NCBI GenBank assembly: GCA_024233285.1
Contig: JACKPU010000006.1
Location: 113,508-177,507, forward strand
DNA: 64,000 nt
Reading direction: 5' to 3'
Source of the DNA: Opitutaceae bacterium
GTDB taxonomy: Bacteria; Verrucomicrobiota; Verrucomicrobiia; Opitutales; Opitutaceae
Positions within the stretch are counted from its first letter, which is position 1. Each line of letters begins with the position of its first letter. The notes below the pieces were generated by a model, which saw only the letters and a program-made list of their open reading frames with translations, made no database searches and had not been told where the DNA came from. The position numbers and the translations under genes were made by a program. This document shows positions 26,564-35,702 of the stretch, piece after piece.

Positions 26564-27718
26564 TCAGATTCCAAGGGGAGTGCGGTAGAGGCGTGGCACG
26601 CGTTTCGTGACCGAACAGAGTGTCTCCCACGGAATGGTGTCGGCCCAGCGACTGAATTCCGTGATGCTGATCTCCGCTTCACCTTGCCGGCCGACCAGAA
26701 CCACTTCGTCTCCGCATTTTATGTCGGGCAAACCGGTGACATCGACGATGGTCTGATCCATCGTCACCCGGCCAAGCACGCGACAACGCTGACCGTGAAT
26801 CAGGACCTGGGCTTTGTTGCTGACCGCGCGAGGGATGCCGTCGCCGTAACCTGCACATAGCACCGCGACCTTGGAATCACGGGTCAGAGTGTGGGTGCGT
26901 CCGTAGCTGATGGTCGTGCCCGCCGGTAGCGCTTTCACGATGCCGACGCGGGTATGAAAACTGAAGACCGGTTCGGTGCGCACTTGCGCGAGCATGGAAT
27001 TGGGATGGGGCAAGATGCCGAACTGCAACAACCCCACGCGCACGGCATTGAAAGGACTTTTCCCAGGCATGGTTTCTAGTCCGGCACTGTTGTCGGCGTG
27101 GATGAACAGCGAATCCAGCGCGAGTCCTTTGCAGCGACCCAAAGCGTCGAGGAATCGACGACGCTGTTCGGCGGTGAAGGCCGCGTCATCGTCGGGGCTG
27201 GCGAAATGGGTGAACACGCCGGCAAGTTCCAGATGATCGGCTGCGAGGATCTGCGCGCAAAGGGCCGGTGCGTCGGTATGCCAGACGCCAAGCCGCCCCA
27301 TGCCGGTATCGATTTTGAGATGCACCTTGAGTTTCTTGCCGGCCGCGCGGCCGATGGCCTCGAAACGGGTGACTTCCTCGGGTGTGGAAACCGTGGCGGC
27401 GAGATCGAGTTCAACGAGGAAACGGTCTTCTTCGGGCAACACCGGACTCAAGAGCAGGATCGGCCAGCCGGGGCCGAGTTCACGCAACTGGGCGGCCTCG
27501 GAGACATTGGCGACGGCAAACAGATCCGCGCCGGAATGCATCATGCGCGCGGCGGCGTGATGGAGGCCGTGGCCGTAAGCGTCGGCTTTGACGACCGCAA
27601 CATAACGGATGTGGGCGGGAAGCGAACCGCGGATGAGCCGTAGGTTTCTCTCCAAGGCCGCCAGATCGATCTGGGCCCAGCAGCGGTGTGGTTCCGGTAA
27701 ATGATTTCGCTGCTTCAT
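26564..27718 (-). CDS. alr: Alanine racemase
   Basis: PLP enzyme making D-alanine for peptidoglycan. The PLP lysine is Lys44 in AVVKADAYGHG. Other conserved parts are KIDTGMGRLGV, the FTHFASPDD loop, and SYGRTH...VAVLCAGYGDGIPR, which includes the catalytic tyrosine region of the C-terminal barrel, followed by RVTMDQTIVDVT. ATG 27718 overlaps the tsaB stop by four bases (ATGA), so coupling is likely; a further nine codons upstream are open. Length of 384 residues is typical. Confidence 0.95.
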   Translation of the reverse strand: MKQRNHLPEPHRCWAQIDLAALERNLRLIRGSLPAHIRYVAVVKADAYGHGLHHAAARMMHSGADLFAVANVSEAAQLRELGPGWPILLLSPVLPEEDRFLVELDLAATVSTPEEVTRFEAIGRAAGKKLKVHLKIDTGMGRLGVWHTDAPALCAQILAADHLELAGVFTHFASPDDDAAFTAEQRRRFLDALGRCKGLALDSLFIHADNSAGLETMPGKSPFNAVRVGLLQFGILPHPNSMLAQVRTEPVFSFHTRVGIVKALPAGTTISYGRTHTLTRDSKVAVLCAGYGDGIPRAVSNKAQVLIHGQRCRVLGRVTMDQTIVDVTGLPDIKCGDEVVLVGRQGEAEISITEFSRWADTIPWETLCSVTKRVPRLYRTPLGI

Positions 27719-28341
27719 GGCGCGCGGTGGATTTGCGGGGTCCACGTTTTGTAATCCGGCTCGCTATGCAAGAACGCGTCCGGGTCATCACATGAATGAA
27801 AGATCGGCTCGTCGGCTGTGGCAGGCAGCAGCACGTTGAGATCGTATGAGGTCGTTTCGACTCCAGCGGGCAGGGCAGACCAATGCCGGAATCCATCCGG
27901 CATAACGAGCCGGCCCGTCAGTGCCTCGGCGGAAACGCGCTGCAGGGGGTGCCCGATGATTTGGGCGTGCCAGAGCTGACGGCGCGCATCCGCAATGATC
28001 GTCGTGTCGGCTTGATTGAGCGCCCGGGCGACCAATTCCAAGCTTTGGTAGCTGAAAACAGGACGATTGCCCAAAGTCAGCCACGTGCGAATGGCGGTAG
28101 CGGCGGTTCTGATGCCCAAAATCGATCCGGGGCCTGCGCAAAATATCAGCGCTCCGGCATCAGTGGGATTGCGGCCCAGCTGCTTCACACCGCGAAACAG
28201 GGCGACGCCTGCTTCCTCGGTTTCCGACCACCAGGCCGCCGGTCCGTTGGCGTCGATCCAGCCGACCTGCACGCGGCTCGACGCGGCATCAAGCACGAGC
28301 GCTGTGCCTTGGGATGCAATGATTTGCCGCAAGCTGGACAT
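27715..28341 (-). CDS. tsaB: tRNA threonylcarbamoyladenosine biosynthesis protein TsaB
   Basis: TsaB-type ASKHA-fold protein, the partner of TsaD in making t6A37 on ANN-decoding tRNAs. LVLDAASSRVQVGWID is the first ATPase-fold strand pair, and FCAGPGSILGIRTA is the family signature (usually GPGSFTGIR). SYQSLELVARAL and ADARRQLWHAQII follow in the usual order. Length of 208 residues fits. It is translationally coupled to alr and divergent from tig. The replaced FT in the signature is a mild deviation; the assignment is otherwise solid. Confidence 0.85.
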   Translation of the reverse strand: MSSLRQIIASQGTALVLDAASSRVQVGWIDANGPAAWWSETEEAGVALFRGVKQLGRNPTDAGALIFCAGPGSILGIRTAATAIRTWLTLGNRPVFSYQSLELVARALNQADTTIIADARRQLWHAQIIGHPLQRVSAEALTGRLVMPDGFRHWSALPAGVETTSYDLNVLLPATADEPIFHSCDDPDAFLHSEPDYKTWTPQIHRAP

Positions 28342-28461
28342 AGGAAAGCAACGAAACGACTCCGTCGCGGGGGCTGCAAGTGTTAGAATCAGGCATTGAC
28401 CGTCGAATGCGGTGGAGTAGGGTGAGCGGTTTACTTTTTACAAATCAGTCGATCCAAACCC

Positions 28462-29784
28462 GTGAACGTTCAACTCAACTCCATCTCCGATACCCGCAAG
28501 AGCTTGGTCGTGACTCTCGACCAAGGTGAAGTCGCCGCCGAGCGCAAAGCCGTGGTGGGCGAATTCGTTAAGCAGGCGCGCCTGCCCGGTTTTCGTCCCG
28601 GCAAGGCCCCCTTGGCCATGATTGAACGCCGGTTCGGCAAGGAAATCACCGAAGAGCTGCAGCAAAAGGTGGTTTCGAAGGCCTATCGCGAAGGTTTGGA
28701 AAAGCAGAAGCTGGATGTCCTCAATGTGGTCAATGTTGAGCCCGGCACGATCGCCGACGGCGCCGAAGCCACGATCACCGTCACGGTGGATGTGCGTCCC
28801 GAATTCGAATTGCCGGACTACACCGGCTTGAAGACCGAAGTGGCTCCGACCGATGTGACCGACGCCGAGGTTGATGCCGCGATCGAGGGCATGCGCAGCC
28901 AGCGCGCCGAGTTCAAGGTGGCCACCCGCGAGGCGCAAAAGGGCGACTACGTTAAGCTCTCCTACGAAGGCACTGTGGACGGCAAGCCCGTGGCCGAACT
29001 CGTGCCCGACAAACAGATTTATGGCAAAGTCCCGCAGACCTGGGAAGAGGTCGAAGGCGAACACGAAGGCGTGATCCCCGGCTTGGGCAAGCAATTGGCC
29101 GGCCTCAAGACGGGTGACAAGAAGGACGTGACCGTGAGCTTCCCGGCGGAGTTCTCCGCCGCGCCGGCCTTGGCGGGCAAGTCGGCCACGTATGCCATCG
29201 AAGTGCAGGAAATCCGCGAACGTGTGCTGCCGCCGATTGATGAGGAGTTTCTCAAGTCGAACCAAGCCGACAGCCTCGACGCCTTGAAGGACAACGTGCG
29301 CAACAATATCAAGTTCCAAAAGGAAGGCCGCAATCGCTCGGAGCAGCGCCGTCAGGTGACGGATGCCCTGCTCGAAAAGCTTACCTTTGATGCGCCCGAG
29401 TCTCTCGTGGAAAGTGAAACGCAGGGCGTCCTGCGCCAGTTCATTGAAGAGAACATGCGCCGCGGTGTGTCCCAAGAGCAGCTGGAGAACGACAAGAAGG
29501 AGCTCGTGGAAAACGCCCGCAAGGCCGCGGTTGGCCGGGTGAAACTCCAGCTGGTTCTCGCCAAGATCGCCGAGACTGAAAAACTCAAGGTCGAGGAGAA
29601 CGACATCAACCAGTTCATTTATCGCGAAGCGATGCGTTCCGGCCAGCAGCCGGACAAGTTCATCAAGGACCTGTCTAAGAATCGCGACGCCCTGCGCGGC
29701 ATCCAGCAAAACATCATTTTCGACAAGGCAGTTGATTTCCTCGTTTCCAAGGCTACGGTAAGCACAATCGAACCGAAGGCCTGA
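28462..29784 (+). CDS. tig: Trigger factor (ribosome-associated chaperone/peptidyl-prolyl isomerase)
   Basis: First chaperone to meet nascent chains at the ribosome exit. The N-terminal ribosome-binding domain has the signature loop GFRPGKAPLAMIERRFG (residues 37-53). A FKBP-type isomerase domain spans about 155-250 (GDYVKLSYEGTVDGK..., IPGLGKQLAGLKTGDKKDV). The remaining alpha-helical arm region has charged heptads to residue 440. The start is GTG, giving VNVQLNSISDTRKSL, typical of the family. It heads the tig-clpP-clpX unit, with clpP starting five bases after its stop. Confidence 0.96.
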   Translation: MNVQLNSISDTRKSLVVTLDQGEVAAERKAVVGEFVKQARLPGFRPGKAPLAMIERRFGKEITEELQQKVVSKAYREGLEKQKLDVLNVVNVEPGTIADGAEATITVTVDVRPEFELPDYTGLKTEVAPTDVTDAEVDAAIEGMRSQRAEFKVATREAQKGDYVKLSYEGTVDGKPVAELVPDKQIYGKVPQTWEEVEGEHEGVIPGLGKQLAGLKTGDKKDVTVSFPAEFSAAPALAGKSATYAIEVQEIRERVLPPIDEEFLKSNQADSLDALKDNVRNNIKFQKEGRNRSEQRRQVTDALLEKLTFDAPESLVESETQGVLRQFIEENMRRGVSQEQLENDKKELVENARKAAVGRVKLQLVLAKIAETEKLKVEENDINQFIYREAMRSGQQPDKFIKDLSKNRDALRGIQQNIIFDKAVDFLVSKATVSTIEPKA

Positions 29785-29789
29785 ATACC

Positions 29790-30410
29790 GTGAGTTACTA
29801 CGTCCCAATTGTCCTCGAAAACACCGGCCGCGGCGAGCGGTCGATGGATATCTATTCCCGTCTGCTCAAAGACCGCATCATCTTCATCGGCACCCCGATT
29901 GATGATCAGGTCGCCAATCTGGTCATTGCCCAGATGTTCTTCCTGCAGATGGAGGATCCCAAGAAGGACATCCAGCTCTACATCAATTCGCCGGGTGGCG
30001 TGGTGACGGGGGGCATGGCGATTTATGACACGATGAATTTCCTGCAGTGTGACGTCGTCACTTACTGTGTGGGCATGGCGGCCAGCATGAGCACGGTGCT
30101 CTTGGCGGCCGGCACTCCGGGCAAACGTTTCGCACTGCCCAACAGCCGGGTCATGATTCACCAGCCTTCCGGCGGAGCCGGCGGCCAGGCGGCGGATATT
30201 TCGATCGCCGCGAAGGAGATTTTGCGTTGGCGCAAGACGCTCAACGAGACCATCGCCAAGCACACCGGCAAGACGCCCGAGCAGATCGAAAAGGACTCGG
30301 ATCGCGATTACTATCTCAGCGCACACGAAGCCAAGAAATACGGCTTGGTTGACCACGTGGTCGAATCCACCAAACAGGCCCATTCGCTTGCGGTGCAAAC
30401 TGCGGCATAA
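29790..30410 (+). CDS. clpP: ATP-dependent Clp protease proteolytic subunit
   Basis: Serine peptidase barrel that works with ClpX. The catalytic triad is visible: Ser99 in GMAASMST, His124 in VMIHQPSGGAGGQA, and Asp173 in DRDYYLSA. YINSPGG and the N-terminal axial loop with SMDIYSRLLKDRIIFIG are conserved. The segment after the serine reads MSTVLLAAGTPGKR, differing slightly from the common MGAxLLxAG. GTG start; 206 residues. It lies between tig and clpX in the widespread order. Confidence 0.96.
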   Translation: MSYYVPIVLENTGRGERSMDIYSRLLKDRIIFIGTPIDDQVANLVIAQMFFLQMEDPKKDIQLYINSPGGVVTGGMAIYDTMNFLQCDVVTYCVGMAASMSTVLLAAGTPGKRFALPNSRVMIHQPSGGAGGQAADISIAAKEILRWRKTLNETIAKHTGKTPEQIEKDSDRDYYLSAHEAKKYGLVDHVVESTKQAHSLAVQTAA

Positions 30411-30468
30411 AGCCTGCCGCGGCCAATTCTAACTCGACACAGGTTGTCCGCTAGGGACTGATTACGCC

Positions 30469-31761
30469 ATGGCCAAGTCGTCGCGCATGACCCTCTGTTC
30501 GTTTTGCGGAAAATCCCAAGCGGAGGTTAAGAAAATCATCGCCGGGCCGGGGGTCTATATCTGCGACTCCTGCGTCAATGTCTGCAAGACGATCATTGAT
30601 CGCGAGGTCAAGACCCCGGCGGCCGAGGCAAAGCCGGCGTTCCGACTGATCAAGCCTTCCGACATCAAGAAGACGCTCGACGAGCATGTGATCGGACAGG
30701 ATCACGCCAAAAAGGTTTTGTCGGTCGCGGTTTACAACCACTACAAGCGGCTGAACTTTGACGCGACCCAACAGAGCAAAGACGGTGTTTCGCTTTCGCC
30801 CGAGTTCAACGATGTCGAAGTCGAAAAGAGCAACATTTTGCTGATTGGGCCCACGGGCTCGGGCAAAACGCTGCTGGCCCGTTCGCTGGCCCGGGTGCTC
30901 GACGTGCCGTTTGCCATCGCGGATGCCACGACGCTGACCGAAGCGGGGTATGTCGGTGACGATGTGGAGAACGTCGTGCTGCGCCTCCTGCAGAATGCCA
31001 ATTACGATGTGAAGCGCGCCGAGTGCGGCATCATCTACATCGATGAAATCGACAAGATCGGCCGCAAGACCGAGAACGTGTCGATCACGCGCGACGTTTC
31101 CGGCGAAGGCGTCCAGCAGGCCCTGCTCAAAATTCTCGAAGGCACGGTTTGCAACGTTCCGCCCCAAGGCGGGCGCAAGCATCCGAATCAAGAATACGTG
31201 CAGGTAAACACCAGCAACATCCTGTTCGTATGCGGTGGTGCCTTTGTCGGCCTGGATGAAATCGTGCAGCGCCGCCGCGGCCATCGCTCGCTTGGTTTCT
31301 CCGCATCATCGAAACCGGATGACAATCTCGCTCCGGATGAGATGATGAAGGCGGTCGCGCCGGAAGATTTGGTGCGGTTCGGGATGATTCCGGAGTTCAT
31401 CGGCCGCCTGCCGGTGGTGTCTGTTCTGAATCAGCTCGGCATCAAGGATCTGGAAAAGGTCTTGCTGCGCACGAAGAACGCGATGGTGAAGCAATACACC
31501 AAGCTCTTCGCGATCGACGGCGTTAATCTGCGTTTTACGTCTGATGCGATCAAGGCCATTGCCCAAAAGGCGATCGACTTGAAGACCGGCGCGCGGGCGC
31601 TGCGGTCGATTATGGAGAATCTCATGCTCGAAGTGATGTATGAGATTCCCCATCGCGAGGATGTGACCGAAGTGGTCATTGATGCCGCGGTGGTTGCGGG
31701 TCGACGCCGCCCCACGCTCAAGCGTTCAACCAAAGCGGAATCGAACAAGAACGCCGCCTGA
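30469..31761 (+). CDS. clpX: ATP-dependent Clp protease ATP-binding subunit ClpX
   Basis: AAA+ unfoldase that delivers substrates, including SsrA-tagged ones, to ClpP. The N-terminal zinc domain has Cys10, Cys13, Cys32 and Cys35. Walker A is GPTGSGKT (127-134), the pore loop is GYVGDD (160-165), and Walker B is IIYIDEIDK (188-196). FVCGGAFVGLDEIVQRR and the sensor 2 region GARALRSIMENLMLEVMYE complete the family pattern. 430 residues. It follows clpP by 58 bases and is ended by a strong bidirectional terminator. Confidence 0.97.
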   Translation: MAKSSRMTLCSFCGKSQAEVKKIIAGPGVYICDSCVNVCKTIIDREVKTPAAEAKPAFRLIKPSDIKKTLDEHVIGQDHAKKVLSVAVYNHYKRLNFDATQQSKDGVSLSPEFNDVEVEKSNILLIGPTGSGKTLLARSLARVLDVPFAIADATTLTEAGYVGDDVENVVLRLLQNANYDVKRAECGIIYIDEIDKIGRKTENVSITRDVSGEGVQQALLKILEGTVCNVPPQGGRKHPNQEYVQVNTSNILFVCGGAFVGLDEIVQRRRGHRSLGFSASSKPDDNLAPDEMMKAVAPEDLVRFGMIPEFIGRLPVVSVLNQLGIKDLEKVLLRTKNAMVKQYTKLFAIDGVNLRFTSDAIKAIAQKAIDLKTGARALRSIMENLMLEVMYEIPHREDVTEVVIDAAVVAGRRRPTLKRSTKAESNKNAA

Positions 31762-31771
31762 TCAAGGCAAT

Positions 31772-31801
31772 AAAAAGCCCCGGACTCTCCGGGGCTTTTT
31801 G
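31772..31801. terminator. Bidirectional rho-independent terminator between clpX and the M42 peptidase gene
   Basis: The stem GCCCCGG/CCGGGGC (31777-31783 and 31789-31795) with ACTCT loop is flanked by five A on one side and six T on the other. It can therefore terminate clpX (plus) and the minus-strand unit ending with the M42 peptidase gene at 31820. Confidence 0.92.
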
Positions 31802-31819
31802 TTGGATGATCATCGGGCG

Positions 31820-32887
31820 TCACCAATGGGCGTAATCGCCCTTTTTCAGTCGACGGGCGAATTCGACCAGCAAGGTCACCGTGTGCTCGACGTCCTTCAG
31901 ATCCACCAGCTCGCTCGGGGTGTGCATGTAGCGCAGGGGAATGCTTACGAGTCCGGTGGCAACGCCGCCACGGGCCGTTTGGAGGGCGCGCGCATCCGTG
32001 CCGGTGGGGCGGGGATCGGCTTCAAGTTGGTAGGGGATCTTGGTCTTTTTCGCCGCTTCCAGCAGATGCTGAAAAATCTTGGGATTGATATTGGCGCCGC
32101 GGCAAATGATGGGGCCTCCGCCCAGGTTGAAGGCGCCGTATTTCCGATTGTCACAATCGGGATGGTCGGTGGCGTGACCGACGTCGATGGCGACAGCGAT
32201 GTGCGGATTGATTGAATAACTCGCGGTCGTGGCACCGCGGACGCCGATCTCTTCCTGCACGGTGCCGACGCTGACAACCCTTGCCGCGAGTTTCTTTTTG
32301 CCGGCGGCCAGCCGGATCAAAGTTTCGCCGACCACGTAGGCGCCGACCTTGTTGTCGAAGGCCCGCGCGGCGCCGATGCTGCCGTTGATCAGTTCGAAAC
32401 CGTGGTCATAAGTGGCGACGTCGCCGATGCTGACGCGTTTGAGCGCCTCCTTTTTTGAGGAGACTCCGATGTCGATCCACATCTCGTGCCGCTCGGGCAC
32501 TTTTTTGCGGTCGGCCTCATCCATGAGATGAATCGCGCGTTTGCCTGTGACGCCCTTGATCACCCCCGCGGCGGTCTGGATGCGGACGCGACGACCCGAA
32601 ATCACAACGCGGTCATGACCACCGATGGTATCAAAATAGAGGAAGCCGCGGTCATTGATGTAAGTGATGATCAATCCGAGTTCATCCAGATGACCGGCGA
32701 GCATGAGGGTGGGATCGCCGGCGGGATTGAGCGTGGCGATGCGGTTGCCGAGCGCGTCATTTTCATAGCGATCGGCTGCAGGTTTGACGTGACGGTCAAA
32801 CACCGCCTGGGCCTCGGTTTCATAGCCGGAAGGGGAACGGGCCTCGAGTAACTCAGCGAGGAATTCGGGAACGGGATAGTTTGCCAT
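31820..32887 (-). CDS. M42 family metallopeptidase (glutamyl/tetrahedral aminopeptidase-like)
   Basis: Cytoplasmic two-metal aminopeptidase of 355 residues. The first metal ligand is in LAGHLDELGLII (His66, Asp68), and later ligands are expected in the RAFDNKVG (Asp), VQEEIGVRGA (Glu-Glu) and AIDVGHATDHPD segments, all present in M42 order. A PDZ-like dimer domain lies between about 75 and 170. ATG 32887 begins MANYPVPEFLAELLEARSPSGYE, the usual N-terminus; the frame is open upstream without similarity. It is 11 bases after the Lpd-like gene and is the last gene before the terminator. Confidence 0.9.
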   Translation of the reverse strand: MANYPVPEFLAELLEARSPSGYETEAQAVFDRHVKPAADRYENDALGNRIATLNPAGDPTLMLAGHLDELGLIITYINDRGFLYFDTIGGHDRVVISGRRVRIQTAAGVIKGVTGKRAIHLMDEADRKKVPERHEMWIDIGVSSKKEALKRVSIGDVATYDHGFELINGSIGAARAFDNKVGAYVVGETLIRLAAGKKKLAARVVSVGTVQEEIGVRGATTASYSINPHIAVAIDVGHATDHPDCDNRKYGAFNLGGGPIICRGANINPKIFQHLLEAAKKTKIPYQLEADPRPTGTDARALQTARGGVATGLVSIPLRYMHTPSELVDLKDVEHTVTLLVEFARRLKKGDYAHW

Positions 32888-32898
32888 GGGGAAAAGGA

Positions 32899-34287
32899 TC
32901 AGGCGCCTTGGATTTGGTCGGCAATTTCCTCGAGCGGATAGGTGATGATCTCCGCCAGCGTGGGATGATACCAAGGAGCTTTCAACATATCGAAGACCGT
33001 GGCCTTCATGGCCAGCGGAGTGGAGAAGCAGTGGATAAGCTCGCCGGCATCCTTGCCGACGATTTCAGCCCCCAGCAGTCGGCCGGTTTTGGGCGCGGCC
33101 AGGACTTTCACGTAACCGTAATTGGCCTCCATCAGGATGGATTTTCCGTGGTCGTTGAAAGGATACGATGCGCTCAGATAGGGCAGACCCTTCTCTTTGA
33201 GGTCATTTTCGAGGAGCCCGATCGTGGCGAGTTGCGGATCGGTGAACACGACGTTGAGCAGCAGATTGTAGTCGACGGGTTTGAGGCCCTTGGCACCCAA
33301 CGCGTGGCGGGCGGCAAGTTCCCCCTGCTGAATCGCCACATGCACGATCTCGTGCGGACCGGAACAGTCACCCGCGGCGTAGATATGAGGAACATTGGTC
33401 TGCTGCCAGCGGTTGATGACAATCTGGCCGTCGGGCCGAGTGCGGACCCCGGCGGCAGTCAGATTCAGGTTTTGCGTGTTGGGCGTGCGGCCGAGGGCAT
33501 TCAGGCAGTGCGCTGCGCGGCGTGTCACGGTCTTGCCATCGTGGACGAACGTCACCCGGTAGCCCTGGCCATCGCGGTTGACTGATTTCAGAGCGGTGCC
33601 GGCGAATAATTCGATCCCTTCGTCCACAAAGGCCTGTTGCACCACTGTCGAGGCCTCGTCCGAATGGTCACGCAGGATGTTCGGACTGCGCTGAATGAGG
33701 GTGACCTTGGAGCCCAAGCGGTTGAGCATTTGGGCGAGTTCACAAGCCACGATTCCGCCGCCGAGGACGATCACACTCTTGGGCAGGAAATCCAGATCGA
33801 GCACATCATCACTGGTCCAGCATTTCGCCGCGCTCAAACCAGGAACATCCGGGAGGCTGACCTTGGAGCCGGTGCCAATCAGGAAGGTCTTGGCGCGGAG
33901 TTTTTGGCCGTTGCTCAACTCCACGGTGTGGGCGTCGATGAAGCGTGCGTGGTGTTGGATCAGGTCAAATTTTCCGCTTTTGAGCTGCTTGCGCCGGTAA
34001 GCGGCAAAGTCGCCGATGATGTGCTTCTTGCGGGCATGCACCGCCTTCATGTCCGCACTGGCGCGCGGAACCTTCAGGCCAAAGCGGTTCGCGTGTTTCG
34101 CGTGATGCAGGACCTCGGCGATATAGAGCAGCGTTTTGGACGGCATGCAGCCGCGCAGGATGCAAAGTCCCCCGAGCCGGCGGGCGCCGTCGATGACGGC
34201 GGTCTTCAATCCGAAGCTGCCCGCCACCCTTGCGGCGTTGAAGCCGGCGGAGCCACCGCCAAGCACTGCGAAATCATACTCCTTCAT
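32899..34287 (-). CDS. Pyridine nucleotide-disulfide oxidoreductase, dihydrolipoamide dehydrogenase-like
   Basis: FAD flavoprotein of 462 residues in the Lpd/mercuric reductase/glutathione reductase group. FAD motif GGGSAGFNAAR (10-20), disulfide Cys42/Cys47 in GGLCILRGCMPSKTLL, NAD motif GGGIVACELAQ, YAAGDCSG, and a C-terminal YHPTLAEI carrying the catalytic His and Glu. It differs from the LpdA encoded at 7685-9082 in the disulfide loop (LCILRGC versus TCLNWGC) and the tail. It could be a paralogous E3 or another disulfide reductase; no mer or 2-oxoacid dehydrogenase gene is near. It sits between the M42 peptidase and the polysaccharide sugar transferase on the same strand. Confidence 0.85.
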   Translation of the reverse strand: MKEYDFAVLGGGSAGFNAARVAGSFGLKTAVIDGARRLGGLCILRGCMPSKTLLYIAEVLHHAKHANRFGLKVPRASADMKAVHARKKHIIGDFAAYRRKQLKSGKFDLIQHHARFIDAHTVELSNGQKLRAKTFLIGTGSKVSLPDVPGLSAAKCWTSDDVLDLDFLPKSVIVLGGGIVACELAQMLNRLGSKVTLIQRSPNILRDHSDEASTVVQQAFVDEGIELFAGTALKSVNRDGQGYRVTFVHDGKTVTRRAAHCLNALGRTPNTQNLNLTAAGVRTRPDGQIVINRWQQTNVPHIYAAGDCSGPHEIVHVAIQQGELAARHALGAKGLKPVDYNLLLNVVFTDPQLATIGLLENDLKEKGLPYLSASYPFNDHGKSILMEANYGYVKVLAAPKTGRLLGAEIVGKDAGELIHCFSTPLAMKATVFDMLKAPWYHPTLAEIITYPLEEIADQIQGA

Positions 34288-34317
34288 TCGATAACACTGT
34301 GTCTCGAACGCGTTTTT

Positions 34318-35694
34318 TCAACGTCCTTTGCCAAACAGCATGATGTGGATCGTTTTCAAGACGATGGCGGCATCGAGGAGAAATGAGAAATGCCTGATGT
34401 AGTAGAGGTCGAACTCGAGTTTGCGAATCGTGTCCTCCATATTGGCCCCGTAGGGATAGTTGACTTGGGCCCATCCGGTGATGCCGGGTTTCACGAGGTG
34501 ACGGAAGTGATAACAGGGGATTTCCTTTTCGTATTGCTCAACCAGAACATCCCACTCCGCCCGCGGACCGATCAGGCTCATGTCACCGATGAGGACGTTC
34601 CACAATTGCGGCAATTCGTCGAGCCGGGTTGCACGCAGCAGGCGGCCGACTTTGGTAATGCGGGAGTCTCCTTCCTCGGTGTAATGACTGTCGTTGGCGC
34701 GCGGTGGCCGCATGGTGCGTAATTTGACAACCTTGAAGGGCACGCGATTTCGGCCGATGCGGTTTTGAGTGAAGAAGATCGCGCCGCGATCCTCGATCCA
34801 CACGGCGAGCCCGCATAGCAGAATGAGGGGAAAGGTGACGATTAGCGCGATGCCGGCGAGGATCACATCGCTGGCGCGTTTGACGCGTTCAAATACGGGT
34901 TCGCGGGCGATGGGAAAGCCCTCTTGGAACAGCCACGTATGATTGAGCCGGTAGAGGGGGATCTTCCGCCAATGCACCTGGTGAAACAGTTCAAGCGTAT
35001 AGGTGGGGATGCCGCTGAAATACAGCCGCATCAGCCGTTGCGAAATGTCTTCAGGAAGCGAGCGGCTTGATTCGCGCAAGACGATGGCCTGCACCGGCAG
35101 TCGATTGGCCTCGATGTCATCCAGGATGCTTTTGAAACTGCGCGGATCGATGCGCACATCGGCCGGGATGGGAGGGGCGGATGTTCCGTTGTCCTCGAAG
35201 GCGAGCGCGTAGATCACCGGATAGCCAATGCCCACTTTGTCGCATTCCTGCTTGAAATTCATGCAGCTGGCGGGATCGCCCACAAATACCACGTTGCGCA
35301 CTTCGCGCACCCGCAGGGCCCGCGCATAAATGATGCGGCGATATGAAAGGGTGACCGGAACCAGCGCCGCGAAGGAGACCAGGATCACACTGCGACTGGC
35401 CTGCAATTCGTAACCATGGGGCACAAATACAAAGGTCAAAAGCAAGGTTACAATCAACGCGGCCAGTAATGCGATACTGTGCTGACTGGTGTAATCCAGA
35501 CTCATCATGTCAGTCTGCGACTTGTATCCGTCGATGAGATAGATCGCGAGCAGGCAAAAGAGCAGCGGCCAGACGAGCGGAACGAAAACCGGGGCCTGCA
35601 GGGCGCGCAGGTAAAGCGCGAGATTGAAGCAGGTCCAAACGGATACGATATCCAAGACCAGCAGTCCAACGGTGCTTCTGCGAAAGTTCGCCAT
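34318..35694 (-). CDS. Polyprenyl-phosphate hexose-1-phosphate transferase (WcaJ/WbaP-like)
   Basis: Initiates a surface glycan by transferring a sugar phosphate to undecaprenyl phosphate. Helices at about 8-30, 42-55, 73-92 and 100-118 are followed by a Rossmann-like cytosolic domain (VRNVVFVGDPAS) and a final membrane-associated helix (about 277-298). The catalytic bacterial-transferase domain is KRASDVILAG (272-281), FTQNRIGRNRVPFKVVKLRTM, and the active-site DELPQLWNVLIGDMSLIGPRAEW stretch with its Asp-Glu pair. ATG 35694 is chosen; the longer frame runs into the neighbouring gene and is low-complexity Arg-rich. It is the 3'-most gene of the 27-gene polysaccharide locus. Probable sugars are glucose or galactose, unproven. 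Confidence 0.92.
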   Translation of the reverse strand: MANFRRSTVGLLVLDIVSVWTCFNLALYLRALQAPVFVPLVWPLLFCLLAIYLIDGYKSQTDMMSLDYTSQHSIALLAALIVTLLLTFVFVPHGYELQASRSVILVSFAALVPVTLSYRRIIYARALRVREVRNVVFVGDPASCMNFKQECDKVGIGYPVIYALAFEDNGTSAPPIPADVRIDPRSFKSILDDIEANRLPVQAIVLRESSRSLPEDISQRLMRLYFSGIPTYTLELFHQVHWRKIPLYRLNHTWLFQEGFPIAREPVFERVKRASDVILAGIALIVTFPLILLCGLAVWIEDRGAIFFTQNRIGRNRVPFKVVKLRTMRPPRANDSHYTEEGDSRITKVGRLLRATRLDELPQLWNVLIGDMSLIGPRAEWDVLVEQYEKEIPCYHFRHLVKPGITGWAQVNYPYGANMEDTIRKLEFDLYYIRHFSFLLDAAIVLKTIHIMLFGKGR

Positions 35695-35702
35695 GCGATG
35701 AG

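Noticed and set aside
32899..34287. Mercuric reductase.
   Set aside because: The protein has the group's disulfide, but lacks the C-terminal vicinal cysteines and a metal-binding N-terminal domain, and no mer genes are present.
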